Below are positions 1 to 6,657 of a stretch of DNA of 19,824 bases, piece by piece. This DNA is from Gemmatimonadota bacterium (GTDB lineage Bacteria; Gemmatimonadota; Gemmatimonadetes; Gemmatimonadales; GWC2-71-9). The notes under the pieces were generated by a model. It was not told where the DNA came from and searched no databases. It saw only the letters and a program-made list of their open reading frames with translations. How positions within the stretch are numbered: position 1 is the stretch's first letter; the number at the start of each line of letters is the position of its first letter. The position numbers were made by a program, and so were the translations under genes. The stretch is taken from the NCBI GenBank assembly GCA_003221075.1, contig QHUF01000228.1:1-19824 (forward strand), read 5' to 3'.

Positions 1-1310
1 TCACGCGTGGGATTCGCACGCCGGTCTTCGGCAAGGCGGAGTTCTTCAATCCCGGTGGATCGGTCAAGGATCGCATCGGGCTGGCGATGATCGAGGCGGC
101 CGAGCGCGCGGGTGAACTCAAGCCCGGCGGCCTGATCGTCGAAGCCACCTCGGGCAATACGGGGGTTGGACTGGCGATCGCCGCCGCGGTGAAGGGGTAT
201 CGCTGCATCTTCACCATGCCCGACAAGATGTCGCAGGAAAAGGCGCGGCTGCTGCGCGCCCTCGGTGCCGAGGTCATCATCACCCCAACCGCCGTGCCCC
301 CCGATCACCCCGACAACTACATCATGAAAGGCCGCGCCATCGCCGCGGCGCACGAGAACGCCATCTTCGCGGACCAGCACTACAATCCCGTGAATCCCGA
401 CGTGCACTACCACACGACGGGACCCGAGCTCTGGGAGCAGACCGAGGGCAAGGTCACGCATTTCGTCTGCGCGCCCGGCACGGGCGGCACGGTGAGCGGC
501 GCGGGCAAATACCTGAAAGAGAAAAATCCCAAGATCCGTGTGGTCGCGGGCGATCCCGCGGGATCGATTTACACCGAGTACGCCAAGACCCGTAAGAAGG
601 CCGATGGCGAGCCCTATAAGGTCGAAGGCATCGGCGGCGACAAGATTCCCACGTCGCTGCACTGGGATGTGATCGACGAATGGGTGGTCGTGAGCGATAA
701 GGACGCCATGCAGATGGCCCGCCGCCTGTCGAAGGAAGAAGGACTATTCGTGGGCGGCTCGACCGGCGTAAACGTCGTCGCGGCGCTGGACGTGGCGCGC
801 CGGCTCGACGATCCCAAGGCGCTGGTCGTGACTGTCCTGGCCGACACGGGCGAGCGCTACCTCAGCAAGGTCTACAACGAAGAGTGGCTCCGCGAGAACC
901 AGCTCATCGACGACGAGCGACCGACCGTGGGCCGGCTGATCGCCGCCAAAAACAGCGACGCGCCGCCGCTGATTCATGTCGCGCCGGAGGCCTCGGTCCG
1001 CCAGGCGCTCAATTTGATGTCGACGTACAACGTGTCGCAGCTGCCGGTGCTGGACGGCGACGACGGGGTCGGCGCCATCTCCGAACAAGCGCTGATGGCC
1101 CGCGCCATCGGACAGCCAAAGATCCTCGACAGCGCCGTGCGGGACATCATGGACCCGCCGTTCCCAGTCGTCGACGGTGAGTCGCCGGTCGCGCTCCTGA
1201 CCACGCTGCTATCGCGCACGACGCCGGCGGCATTGGTCCGTCGCAACGGCAAGGTCGTGGGCATCGTGACGCGCTACGACCTGCTGCACCAGCTGGCGGG
1301 CATCCGCTGA
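1..1310 (+). CDS. Cystathionine beta-synthase / PLP-dependent cysteine synthase with C-terminal CBS-domain pair (5' truncated)
   Basis: The frame is already open at base 3 and runs off the left edge, so the N-terminus is missing. The visible protein starts just before the PLP lysine motif NPGGSVKDR (Lys codon at 66-68). It then shows the substrate loop TSGNTG, the cofactor phosphate-binding loop GTGGT (near 480-494), and the GGSTG segment of fold-type II PLP enzymes. After about residue 300 come two CBS (Bateman) repeats, ending near LLHQLAG. This layout is that of cystathionine beta-synthase, which condenses serine (or O-acetylserine) with homocysteine or sulfide in cytosolic sulfur amino-acid metabolism. 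CBS repeats usually sense adenosyl ligands. O-acetylserine sulfhydrylase activity is possible, because sequence alone does not separate the two. The stop overlaps the next start by one base (TGATG), suggesting coupled translation with ddl. Confidence 0.9.
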   Translation, partial: TRGIRTPVFGKAEFFNPGGSVKDRIGLAMIEAAERAGELKPGGLIVEATSGNTGVGLAIAAAVKGYRCIFTMPDKMSQEKARLLRALGAEVIITPTAVPPDHPDNYIMKGRAIAAAHENAIFADQHYNPVNPDVHYHTTGPELWEQTEGKVTHFVCAPGTGGTVSGAGKYLKEKNPKIRVVAGDPAGSIYTEYAKTRKKADGEPYKVEGIGGDKIPTSLHWDVIDEWVVVSDKDAMQMARRLSKEEGLFVGGSTGVNVVAALDVARRLDDPKALVVTVLADTGERYLSKVYNEEWLRENQLIDDERPTVGRLIAAKNSDAPPLIHVAPEASVRQALNLMSTYNVSQLPVLDGDDGVGAISEQALMARAIGQPKILDSAVRDIMDPPFPVVDGESPVALLTTLLSRTTPAALVRRNGKVVGIVTRYDLLHQLAGIR

Positions 1311-2335
1311 TGCGGATCACGGTGCTCACGGGGGGCGCGACGTCGGAGCGCGCCGTCGCGTTCGCGAGCGCATCCCAGATCGTGGCCGCGCTGCGGGGAG
1401 GCGCCCGCAAGCACCAGGTCCAGGTGGTCGATCTCGCCGGTGACGTCCTGGACGAGGCCGCCGAGCGCGAGTTACTCGGAGGAGCGGTCGGCCTGACGCC
1501 GCCGAGCGTGGACGCCCTCGTCGAGCGCGAGCGGCGCATGCTGTCGGAGGGGCTCGCGGAGCTCGAGCCCGTACGGAACGCCGAGGTGCTCTTTCTCGCG
1601 GTGCACGGTGGCCCCCTGGAAGGGGGCACACTGCAAGCCGTGCTGGACGTGATCGGTGTGCCCTACACGGGCAGTGGGCCGCTGGCAAGCGCGCTGGCGA
1701 TGGACAAAGACCTGTCCAAGCGCCTGTTTCGGGCGGCCGGCGTGCCCGTCCCCGCGTGGTTCATGGCGCCTGTAGGCTCCGACGACGTAAGCACCGGCCT
1801 CGGCTGGCCGGTGATCGTCAAACCTTCCAAGCAGGGCTCCTCCGTCGGCCTCACCCTGGTGAAGAAGGCCCAGGACTTGGACAATGCGATCAAGCTGGCG
1901 GAACGCTATGACGACGAGGTCATGGCTGAACAGTTTATTCCGGGTCGTGAACTGACCGTAGGGGTGCTGGGAGATATGCCGCTACCCGTGGGCGAGATCG
2001 TCTCGAAGCATGAGCTGTTCGACTATGTGACGAAATACACACCCGGAATGTCAGATGAGACCTTCCCTGCGAAGCTCGATACGCTCCTAGCCCGACAATT
2101 GCAGGAGTATGCATTGATGGCGCACCGCGCCTTGAAGCTCAGCGGCTATTCACGGATCGACTTCCGGGTGAGTTCCGAGGGAGACATCTTCTGTCTCGAA
2201 GCCAACTCCCTGCCAGGAATGACCCGCACAAGTCTGTTCCCTCAGGCCGCGCAGGCGGCGGGCATCCCTTTTGCTGAGCTGTGTGAGCGCATCGCGAGCC
2301 TGGCCCGGAACAACAGGGCCGGACGGGGGGGATAA
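1310..2335 (+). CDS. ddl: D-alanine--D-alanine ligase
   Basis: This 341-residue protein is an ATP-grasp ligase that joins two D-alanines for peptidoglycan precursors in the cytosol. The N-terminus has the GG-x-SER type motif (GGATSERAV), whose Glu contacts the first D-Ala. A GVPYTGSGPLASALAMDK segment begins the ATP-grasp central domain, followed by VKPSKQGSSVG (ATP-binding lysine and flexible serine loop), AEQFIPGRELTVGVL, the KYTPGMSDE omega-loop region, and the metal-binding end RIDF...LEANSLPGMT. The usual HGxxGEDG motif reads HGGPLEGG here: Glu is kept and Asp is replaced by Gly. The KY of the omega loop matches D-Ala-D-Ala rather than D-Ala-D-lactate enzymes. The length is slightly above the usual ~310 residues. 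The start ATG overlaps the upstream stop. A GC-rich first half gives way to a less GC-rich second half. Confidence 0.95.
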   Translation: MRITVLTGGATSERAVAFASASQIVAALRGGARKHQVQVVDLAGDVLDEAAERELLGGAVGLTPPSVDALVERERRMLSEGLAELEPVRNAEVLFLAVHGGPLEGGTLQAVLDVIGVPYTGSGPLASALAMDKDLSKRLFRAAGVPVPAWFMAPVGSDDVSTGLGWPVIVKPSKQGSSVGLTLVKKAQDLDNAIKLAERYDDEVMAEQFIPGRELTVGVLGDMPLPVGEIVSKHELFDYVTKYTPGMSDETFPAKLDTLLARQLQEYALMAHRALKLSGYSRIDFRVSSEGDIFCLEANSLPGMTRTSLFPQAAQAAGIPFAELCERIASLARNNRAGRGG

Positions 2336-2371
2336 AAAACCAGACGCCCTAAAGGACACGTAGGAGAATAG

Positions 2372-3223
2372 ATGGGACCGCAACGCATGTACGGTTTGAC
2401 TCCATGGGTGCGGCGACTCCTGGTCGCCAACCTGCTCGTGTTCCTGATTCAGAACACGTTGCTGACTTCCGCGAGCTTTGCCGACGCGTTCGCGTTTGCG
2501 CCGGCGCATGCGTGGGAGCGCCCCTGGACGTTCGTCACGTACATGTTCCTGCACGCCGGCATTCCGCACATCCTGTTCAACATGCTCGTCCTGTTCATCT
2601 TCGGCTCGTCGGTCGAAGAGCGGATGGGCGGCCGGACGTTCTTCCTCTTCTACATCCTGTGCGGAATCGGTGGGGCGGTGGCGTCGTTCCCGCTGACGCA
2701 GGCCGTCGTGGTCACGCAGATCATCGGCGCGTCGGGCGCGGTGCTCGGTGTGGCCGTCGCGTTCGCCTGGTACTGGCCCGAGCATCCAGTGTTCTTTTTT
2801 CCACTCCCCGACCCGATTCCCGCCAAGTGGCTCATCACCTTCCTCGTGGCGTTCGATCTCGTGCTCGCGTTGATCGGCGCGAGCGACGGCATTGCCCACC
2901 TCGCCCATCTCGGCGGTGTGGGCACCGCATTGCTCTATCTCAAGGGGCAGCACTGGCGGGCGACGCGCGGCGAGCGGGAGGGGCAGCAACTGTCGGAGTC
3001 GAGTGTCCTCGTGTCGCAGCCACCGCGCGTCAGCCGCGGTGGCGGGGTTCCTCACTCCGCGCAGCGCACCAAGTCGCGCGGCGAGCCAGATGCGCGCGCG
3101 AATGCCGAGATCGATCGCGTACTCGACAAGATCATCGCAACCGGCGTGGAGAGTCTGACGCCGGCCGAGCGCAAGTTTCTCACCGAAATCAGCCGCCGGT
3201 TGCGTACGCCACCAAAGGCGTAG
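2372..3223 (+). CDS. Rhomboid-family intramembrane serine protease
   Basis: The protein has 283 residues and several hydrophobic helices between residues 15 and 190. Rhomboid hallmarks are HILFNMLVLFIFG (residues 66-78), GASGAVLG with the likely catalytic Ser121, and HLGG with the likely catalytic His179. Rhomboids cleave transmembrane helices of client proteins inside the inner membrane. Following the last helix is a polar, arginine-rich linker, then a short conserved-looking cytosolic tail (IDRVLDKI...LTPAERKFL, about residues 245-272). Similar tails occur at the end of other bacterial rhomboids and are probably regulatory or partner-binding; that is an inference. ATG 2372 is preceded by an AGGAGA ribosome-binding site at a short spacing, which supports this start. 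The gene follows ddl by 36 bases. Confidence 0.92.
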   Translation: MGPQRMYGLTPWVRRLLVANLLVFLIQNTLLTSASFADAFAFAPAHAWERPWTFVTYMFLHAGIPHILFNMLVLFIFGSSVEERMGGRTFFLFYILCGIGGAVASFPLTQAVVVTQIIGASGAVLGVAVAFAWYWPEHPVFFFPLPDPIPAKWLITFLVAFDLVLALIGASDGIAHLAHLGGVGTALLYLKGQHWRATRGEREGQQLSESSVLVSQPPRVSRGGGVPHSAQRTKSRGEPDARANAEIDRVLDKIIATGVESLTPAERKFLTEISRRLRTPPKA

Positions 3224-3298
3224 TGTCAAGTCGGCGTCGGTAACAAGCGACATTGATATCCGCTGGGTGCCTTCCCAAATTGGGCGGCAACCGGCGCA

Positions 3299-4249
3299 AT
3301 GCTCGTCAATCTCGTTCCAGAGTTCCTCGCAACGCTGGCCGCGCCAGATGCCTCTGCGGCGTACCACGAGTATCTCGATCGCCATCGTCCCGTGTTGAGC
3401 GCGTACTGGCAGAATTACGTGCTCGATCCCGAGTCGCCGCATGCCGAGCCGATCATCGGCGCGGCGCTGCGCGCCGATCGTTCCGATCTCAAACGCCTGC
3501 TCGAAGACGTGGATGTCGTCGCGATCGCCGAGGAGGCACTGCGCCGCGCCACGGAGACGTTGGAAGCCGACTGTCCCATCGACCTCTACTTGATGGTAGG
3601 CGTGGGCGCGGCCAACGCGGGCGAGCTGGTGGTCGGCGGGCGCGGCATCGCGTTCGTGTGCCTCGAGCACTTCACCGGGCGCGCGAACGCGCAGACGTAC
3701 GGCATGGGGCTCGTGCCCGAGCTGTTGCCGCTGTGGATCGCGCACGAAGTGGCGCACGCGCTGCGCTACACGTCACCGTCGAGCCGCGCGGCGATTCGGC
3801 GCCTCGTCGGCGAGCTGGGAGGAGGCGGCTATTACGACGGCTGGGAGCTGGGCTCGCGGGCGACGTTGCGTGAGCTCGTCGTCAATGAGGGCGCGGCGAT
3901 CGCCGCCTCACAGGCGATTGCGCCCGGGTTCGAGCCCTGGGAGTACTTCGGCTATAACCGGCGCCAGTATCGCCGGCTGCGCGAGCTGGATGCCTTCCTG
4001 CGCCGTGCCTCCGCCACGGACCTCGATACGGCTGGCCTGGGCCTCAGGCTGCGCTATTTGTCCGGCGGCATGAGCCCGGCGGCGCGGCTGCTCGCGGGCA
4101 AGGTGCTGCCCGAGCGCTCCGGGTATTATCTCGGCTTTCGCCTGGTCGAGAATTACTTCGCAGAGCATGGCGCCGCGTCCACGGTGCGCGCCGCGGTCGA
4201 AGAGCTGCGGCAGGCGGACGATCGGGCCTCGGGTATCCAAACGGCGTGA
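3299..4249 (+). CDS. Predicted zinc metalloprotease (HExxH, DUF2268-like)
   Basis: The 316-residue protein has no signal peptide and no clear membrane segment. Residues 149-153 form HEVAH inside a hydrophobic stretch (LWIAHEVAHALRY), the HExxH zinc site of gluzincin-type peptidases. A downstream VVNEGAA (Glu197, 44 residues later) is placed as the third zinc ligand would be. The C-terminal SGYYLGFRLVENYF resembles the end of the DUF2268 predicted Zn-protease family, which is the best guess at family; this was recognised by eye only. Substrate is unknown. It sits 75 bases after the rhomboid gene, and its stop overlaps the GTG of the next small gene (GTGA), so the two are probably co-translated. 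The ribosome-binding site before ATG 3299 is weak. Confidence 0.75.
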   Translation: MLVNLVPEFLATLAAPDASAAYHEYLDRHRPVLSAYWQNYVLDPESPHAEPIIGAALRADRSDLKRLLEDVDVVAIAEEALRRATETLEADCPIDLYLMVGVGAANAGELVVGGRGIAFVCLEHFTGRANAQTYGMGLVPELLPLWIAHEVAHALRYTSPSSRAAIRRLVGELGGGGYYDGWELGSRATLRELVVNEGAAIAASQAIAPGFEPWEYFGYNRRQYRRLRELDAFLRRASATDLDTAGLGLRLRYLSGGMSPAARLLAGKVLPERSGYYLGFRLVENYFAEHGAASTVRAAVEELRQADDRASGIQTA

Positions 4250-4476
4250 GCCCGCGCGACAAGAAGCCCGCTTCCCCGACGTCACATGTCCCGGAGCGCC
4301 GCCACAATCGGCCGCTGCGGGAGGTCCTGGACGAGCTGCTCGGCCATACGCGGGATATCGCCCGGCGCGCCAAGACGATGACTCCGGCGGAGCTCGACTA
4401 TGCCCAGCAGCGGCTGGAATGGCTGGCGGATGAGGTGTGGCGGCTGTCGACAGGCGAGGAGAGTCCGCCCGAGTAG
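4246..4476 (+). CDS. Small helical protein of unknown function
   Basis: This 76-residue protein starts at a GTG that overlaps the upstream stop (GTGA), a common arrangement for coupled translation. The first 25 residues are basic and proline-rich and look disordered. Residues 26-70 (LREVLDELLGHTRDIARR through QQRLEWLADEVWRL) show regular heptad-like spacing of Leu, Ile and Trp and should form two amphipathic helices. No family was recognised. The coupling to the metalloprotease gene hints at a shared function, for example a small partner subunit, but nothing in the sequence proves this. Codon use matches its neighbours, so it is likely a real gene rather than a chance frame. Confidence 0.65.
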   Translation: MSPRDKKPASPTSHVPERRHNRPLREVLDELLGHTRDIARRAKTMTPAELDYAQQRLEWLADEVWRLSTGEESPPE

Positions 4477-4485
4477 ATTACCGGA

Positions 4486-4980
4486 ATGGCGACCCGCGGC
4501 GAATTCAAGGTAGCGATCACCAAGCAAGACCTCGTCTTCGCGGCCGCGCATTTCATTACCTTCGCGGGCCATCGTTGCGAAACGTTGCACGGGCATAACT
4601 ACCGGGCGGGCGTCATCGTCGAAGGCGGGCTCGAGCAGGACACTTGGTTCGTCCTCGATTTTGCCGCGGTCAAGAAGCTGATGCGGCGTCTCACCGACGA
4701 GCTCGATCACCGCGTTCTCTTGCCGCGCGATAATCCCAAGCTCACGATCTCCGAGGAGAACGGCAGCGTGCGCGTGGCATTCGACGGCCAGCCGCGCTAC
4801 GTCTTTCCCGCACGCGACTGCGTGATCCTCCCCATCCCGAATACGACGGTCGAGATGCTGTCGCAGTATCTCGCCGGCCGTGTGCGTGCCGAGCTGGGCT
4901 CCTTGCACCTCAAGGCGATCGAGGTCGAGGTAGAGGAGAACTTCGGCCAATCAGCGAGTTACCGTGAAACCCTCGACTAA
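4486..4980 (+). CDS. 6-pyruvoyl-tetrahydropterin synthase / 6-carboxytetrahydropterin synthase family (QueD/PTPS)
   Basis: The protein (164 residues) belongs to the tunnelling-fold pterin synthases that convert dihydroneopterin triphosphate. The zinc ligands are His22 (in FAAAHF), His35 and His37 (in LHGHNY). The likely catalytic Cys31 lies in HRCETLHGH. DELDHRVLLP gives the Asp74/His75 pair, and VEENFGQSASY carries the pterin-anchoring Glu near the C-terminus. It is longer than typical QueD (~120 residues) because of an insert at about residues 80-115. The product could be 6-pyruvoyl-tetrahydropterin (biopterin route) or 6-carboxy-tetrahydropterin (queuosine route). The overlap with a pterin carbinolamine dehydratase gene favours a role in a reduced-pterin cofactor, but no aromatic amino-acid hydroxylase is visible here. 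ATG 4486 is 9 bases after the upstream stop. Confidence 0.88.
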   Translation: MATRGEFKVAITKQDLVFAAAHFITFAGHRCETLHGHNYRAGVIVEGGLEQDTWFVLDFAAVKKLMRRLTDELDHRVLLPRDNPKLTISEENGSVRVAFDGQPRYVFPARDCVILPIPNTTVEMLSQYLAGRVRAELGSLHLKAIEVEVEENFGQSASYRETLD

Positions 4981-5311
4981 GCTCTCGCCCGCCGAAATCA
5001 GCGACCGCTTGAAGGGCTTGCCCGGCTGGCGGCTCGAGAACGGCGCAATCGTCCGCGACTACCAGACCGATGGCTGGCCCACCACGCTGATGCTCGTGAA
5101 CGCGATCGGATTTTTCGCGGAAGCCGCCGACCATCATCCCGATCTCGCCGTGAGCTGGGGGAAGGTGCAGGTGAAGCTCTGGACGCATAGCGCCGACGGC
5201 GTGACGGCGAGCGATATGGAGCTCGCGAAGGTGATCGAGCAGACCGCGCTGTGGCGGCCGCCAGCCGGGAGCGCGCTGCGCGGGACGACGAAGAAATTCG
5301 TGGGATCGTGA
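4964..5311 (+). CDS. Pterin-4a-carbinolamine dehydratase
   Basis: This 115-residue protein matches the PCD/DCoH (PhhB) family in full length. The family dehydrates 4a-hydroxytetrahydropterin so that the cofactor of aromatic amino-acid hydroxylases can be recycled. The signature is complete: GW at residues 21-22, ADHHPD (55-60) with the two catalytic histidines, then SWGKVQVKLWTH (64-75) ending in the third conserved histidine. The chosen start is GTG 4964, inside the end of the preceding pterin synthase gene (17-base overlap), which implies translational coupling. It is the last gene of the leftward + strand block and faces mnmE tail to tail, with 16 bases between the stops and no room for a separate strong terminator. 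Confidence 0.93.
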   Translation: MKPSTKLSPAEISDRLKGLPGWRLENGAIVRDYQTDGWPTTLMLVNAIGFFAEAADHHPDLAVSWGKVQVKLWTHSADGVTASDMELAKVIEQTALWRPPAGSALRGTTKKFVGS

Positions 5312-5327
5312 CAGATGATCGAAGCAC

Positions 5328-6656
5328 TCACTTCCCCACGCAAAACGCCGCGAACACGCGGTCGAGTACATCGTCTGGCGTAACCGCGCCAATCAGCTCA
5401 TCGAGCGCCAGCACCGCCGCGCGGAGATGGGTCGCCGTCGCTGCCGCATCCACTCCGGCCATTCGCGCCGACCAAAACGCCTCCAGCTCGGCAAGGGCGC
5501 GCTCCAGCGCGGTGCGGTGGCGCGCGCGTGTGACCACCGGCTCGACATCACCCAAAGCGAGCAGCTTGCCGAATGCGACTTCCGCGAGTCGACGCCGCAG
5601 CTCCGTCATGCCTTGCCCCGTGACCGCGGAAACGGACGGCCCGACGGCCGGACGGCCCGACGGTCTGTCGGCTTTCGTGCGAACGACCACGACTGGAGCG
5701 ATAACCTGCGCAAGGAATGCGGCACGCGACGGGTCGTCGCGCTCCTCGCAAAAGAGCACGAGATCCGCTGCCGCGAGATACTTCTTGCTGACCTCGATGC
5801 CGAGCTGCTCGATGCGCTCGCCCGAGTCGCGCAAGCCTGCTGTATCGACGATCCGAAACGGGAAGCCCTCGATCACGGCGTGGGCCTCGATGGCATCACG
5901 CGTGGTTCCGGGGATCTCGGTCACAATCGCGCGCTCGGTGCCGAGCAGGGCATTGAACAGCGACGACTTTCCGACGTTGGGTCGTCCCGCGATCACGAGC
6001 AGCGCACCCTCGCGGAGCCTTTCCCCCTCGGGGGCCGTCTTCAGCAGATCCGCGATGCGATCACGCACGACGCACCACGCGCGACGCACGGTCGTTTCAG
6101 AGACGGGACCCTCATCCTCCTCGGGAAAATCGATGTCATAGGCGATCAGCGCCTCGAGCTCGAGGATTTCGCTGCGGAGTCCGCCCAGGCGGCCCGACAG
6201 CCCGCGCTCGAGCTGCTGCAGTGCGCGGCGCCGCTGGACCGGTGATCCGGCATCGATGAGATCCGCAGTCGCCTCAGCCTGGAGCAAATCCATCTTGCCG
6301 TTGAGGACGGCGCGGCGCGTGAATTCGCCCGGCGCGGCGGGACGCGCGCCCGCGGCGACCAGGGCCGCGAGCGCGGCGGCGGGCACGACCAGCCCGCCGT
6401 GTGTCGAGATCTCGACGAGATCGTCACCGGTGTAGGAGTGCGGGGCCGGGAAGCACGCGGCGAGACAGTCGTCCACCGGCTCGCGCGTCTCCGGGTGCAG
6501 GAGCCGCGCGCGAAACACGGTGCGTGGCGGGCTGGGGTGAAACGGCTCCAGGCAGCGGGCGGCGATGGCGAAGGATCCGACGCCCGACAGGCGAACCAGG
6601 GCGAGCGCTCCGCGACCCGGTGGCGTCGCCAGCGCGACGATGGGGTCGGAGAGCAG
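5328..6656 (-). CDS. mnmE: tRNA uridine-5-carboxymethylaminomethyl modification GTPase MnmE (non-canonical start)
   Basis: MnmE works with MnmG to install the 5-carboxymethylaminomethyl group at wobble U34 of tRNAs. Full-length numbering (442 residues) gives an N-terminal formyl-THF-binding domain, a GTPase inserted in a helical domain with GRPNVGKSS (224-232), PGTTRD (249-254), DTAGLRD (271-277) and TKAD as G4, and the diagnostic C-terminus FCVGK with its catalytic cysteine. The conserved beginning (LSDPIVALATPPGRG) is in frame only from just after a TAA at 6668-6666. No ATG, GTG or TTG precedes it. The first usual start is GTG 6518, which would lose 46 conserved residues. CTG 6656, one base after the yidC stop, is the best candidate. 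An 8-nt-period repeat lies between G4 and G5. Confidence 0.93.
   Translation of the reverse strand: MLSDPIVALATPPGRGALALVRLSGVGSFAIAARCLEPFHPSPPRTVFRARLLHPETREPVDDCLAACFPAPHSYTGDDLVEISTHGGLVVPAAALAALVAAGARPAAPGEFTRRAVLNGKMDLLQAEATADLIDAGSPVQRRRALQQLERGLSGRLGGLRSEILELEALIAYDIDFPEEDEGPVSETTVRRAWCVVRDRIADLLKTAPEGERLREGALLVIAGRPNVGKSSLFNALLGTERAIVTEIPGTTRDAIEAHAVIEGFPFRIVDTAGLRDSGERIEQLGIEVSKKYLAAADLVLFCEERDDPSRAAFLAQVIAPVVVVRTKADRPSGRPAVGPSVSAVTGQGMTELRRRLAEVAFGKLLALGDVEPVVTRARHRTALERALAELEAFWSARMAGVDAAATATHLRAAVLALDELIGAVTPDDVLDRVFAAFCVGK
5634..5665. repeat. 8-nt-period GC-rich array inside mnmE
   Basis: Four octamers run head to tail: GGACGGCC, CGACGGCC, GGACGGCC, CGACGGTC. On the coding strand they give a loop between the TKAD (G4) motif and the following SA-type G5 region of MnmE, reading roughly RPSGRPAVGPS. 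The same GCCGTC(C/G)G octamer family recurs near 15177-15208. Confidence 0.8.
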
Positions 6657-6657
6657 T

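Noticed and set aside
2150..3757. A 535-residue open frame on the minus strand across ddl, rhomboid and metalloprotease genes
   Set aside because: Arg/His/Glu-rich shadow of three well-supported + genes, with no domain and typical of antisense frames in GC-rich DNA.
5251..6245. Long + strand frames opposite mnmE
   Set aside because: Low-complexity Ser/Arg-rich translations opposite a clear MnmE gene.
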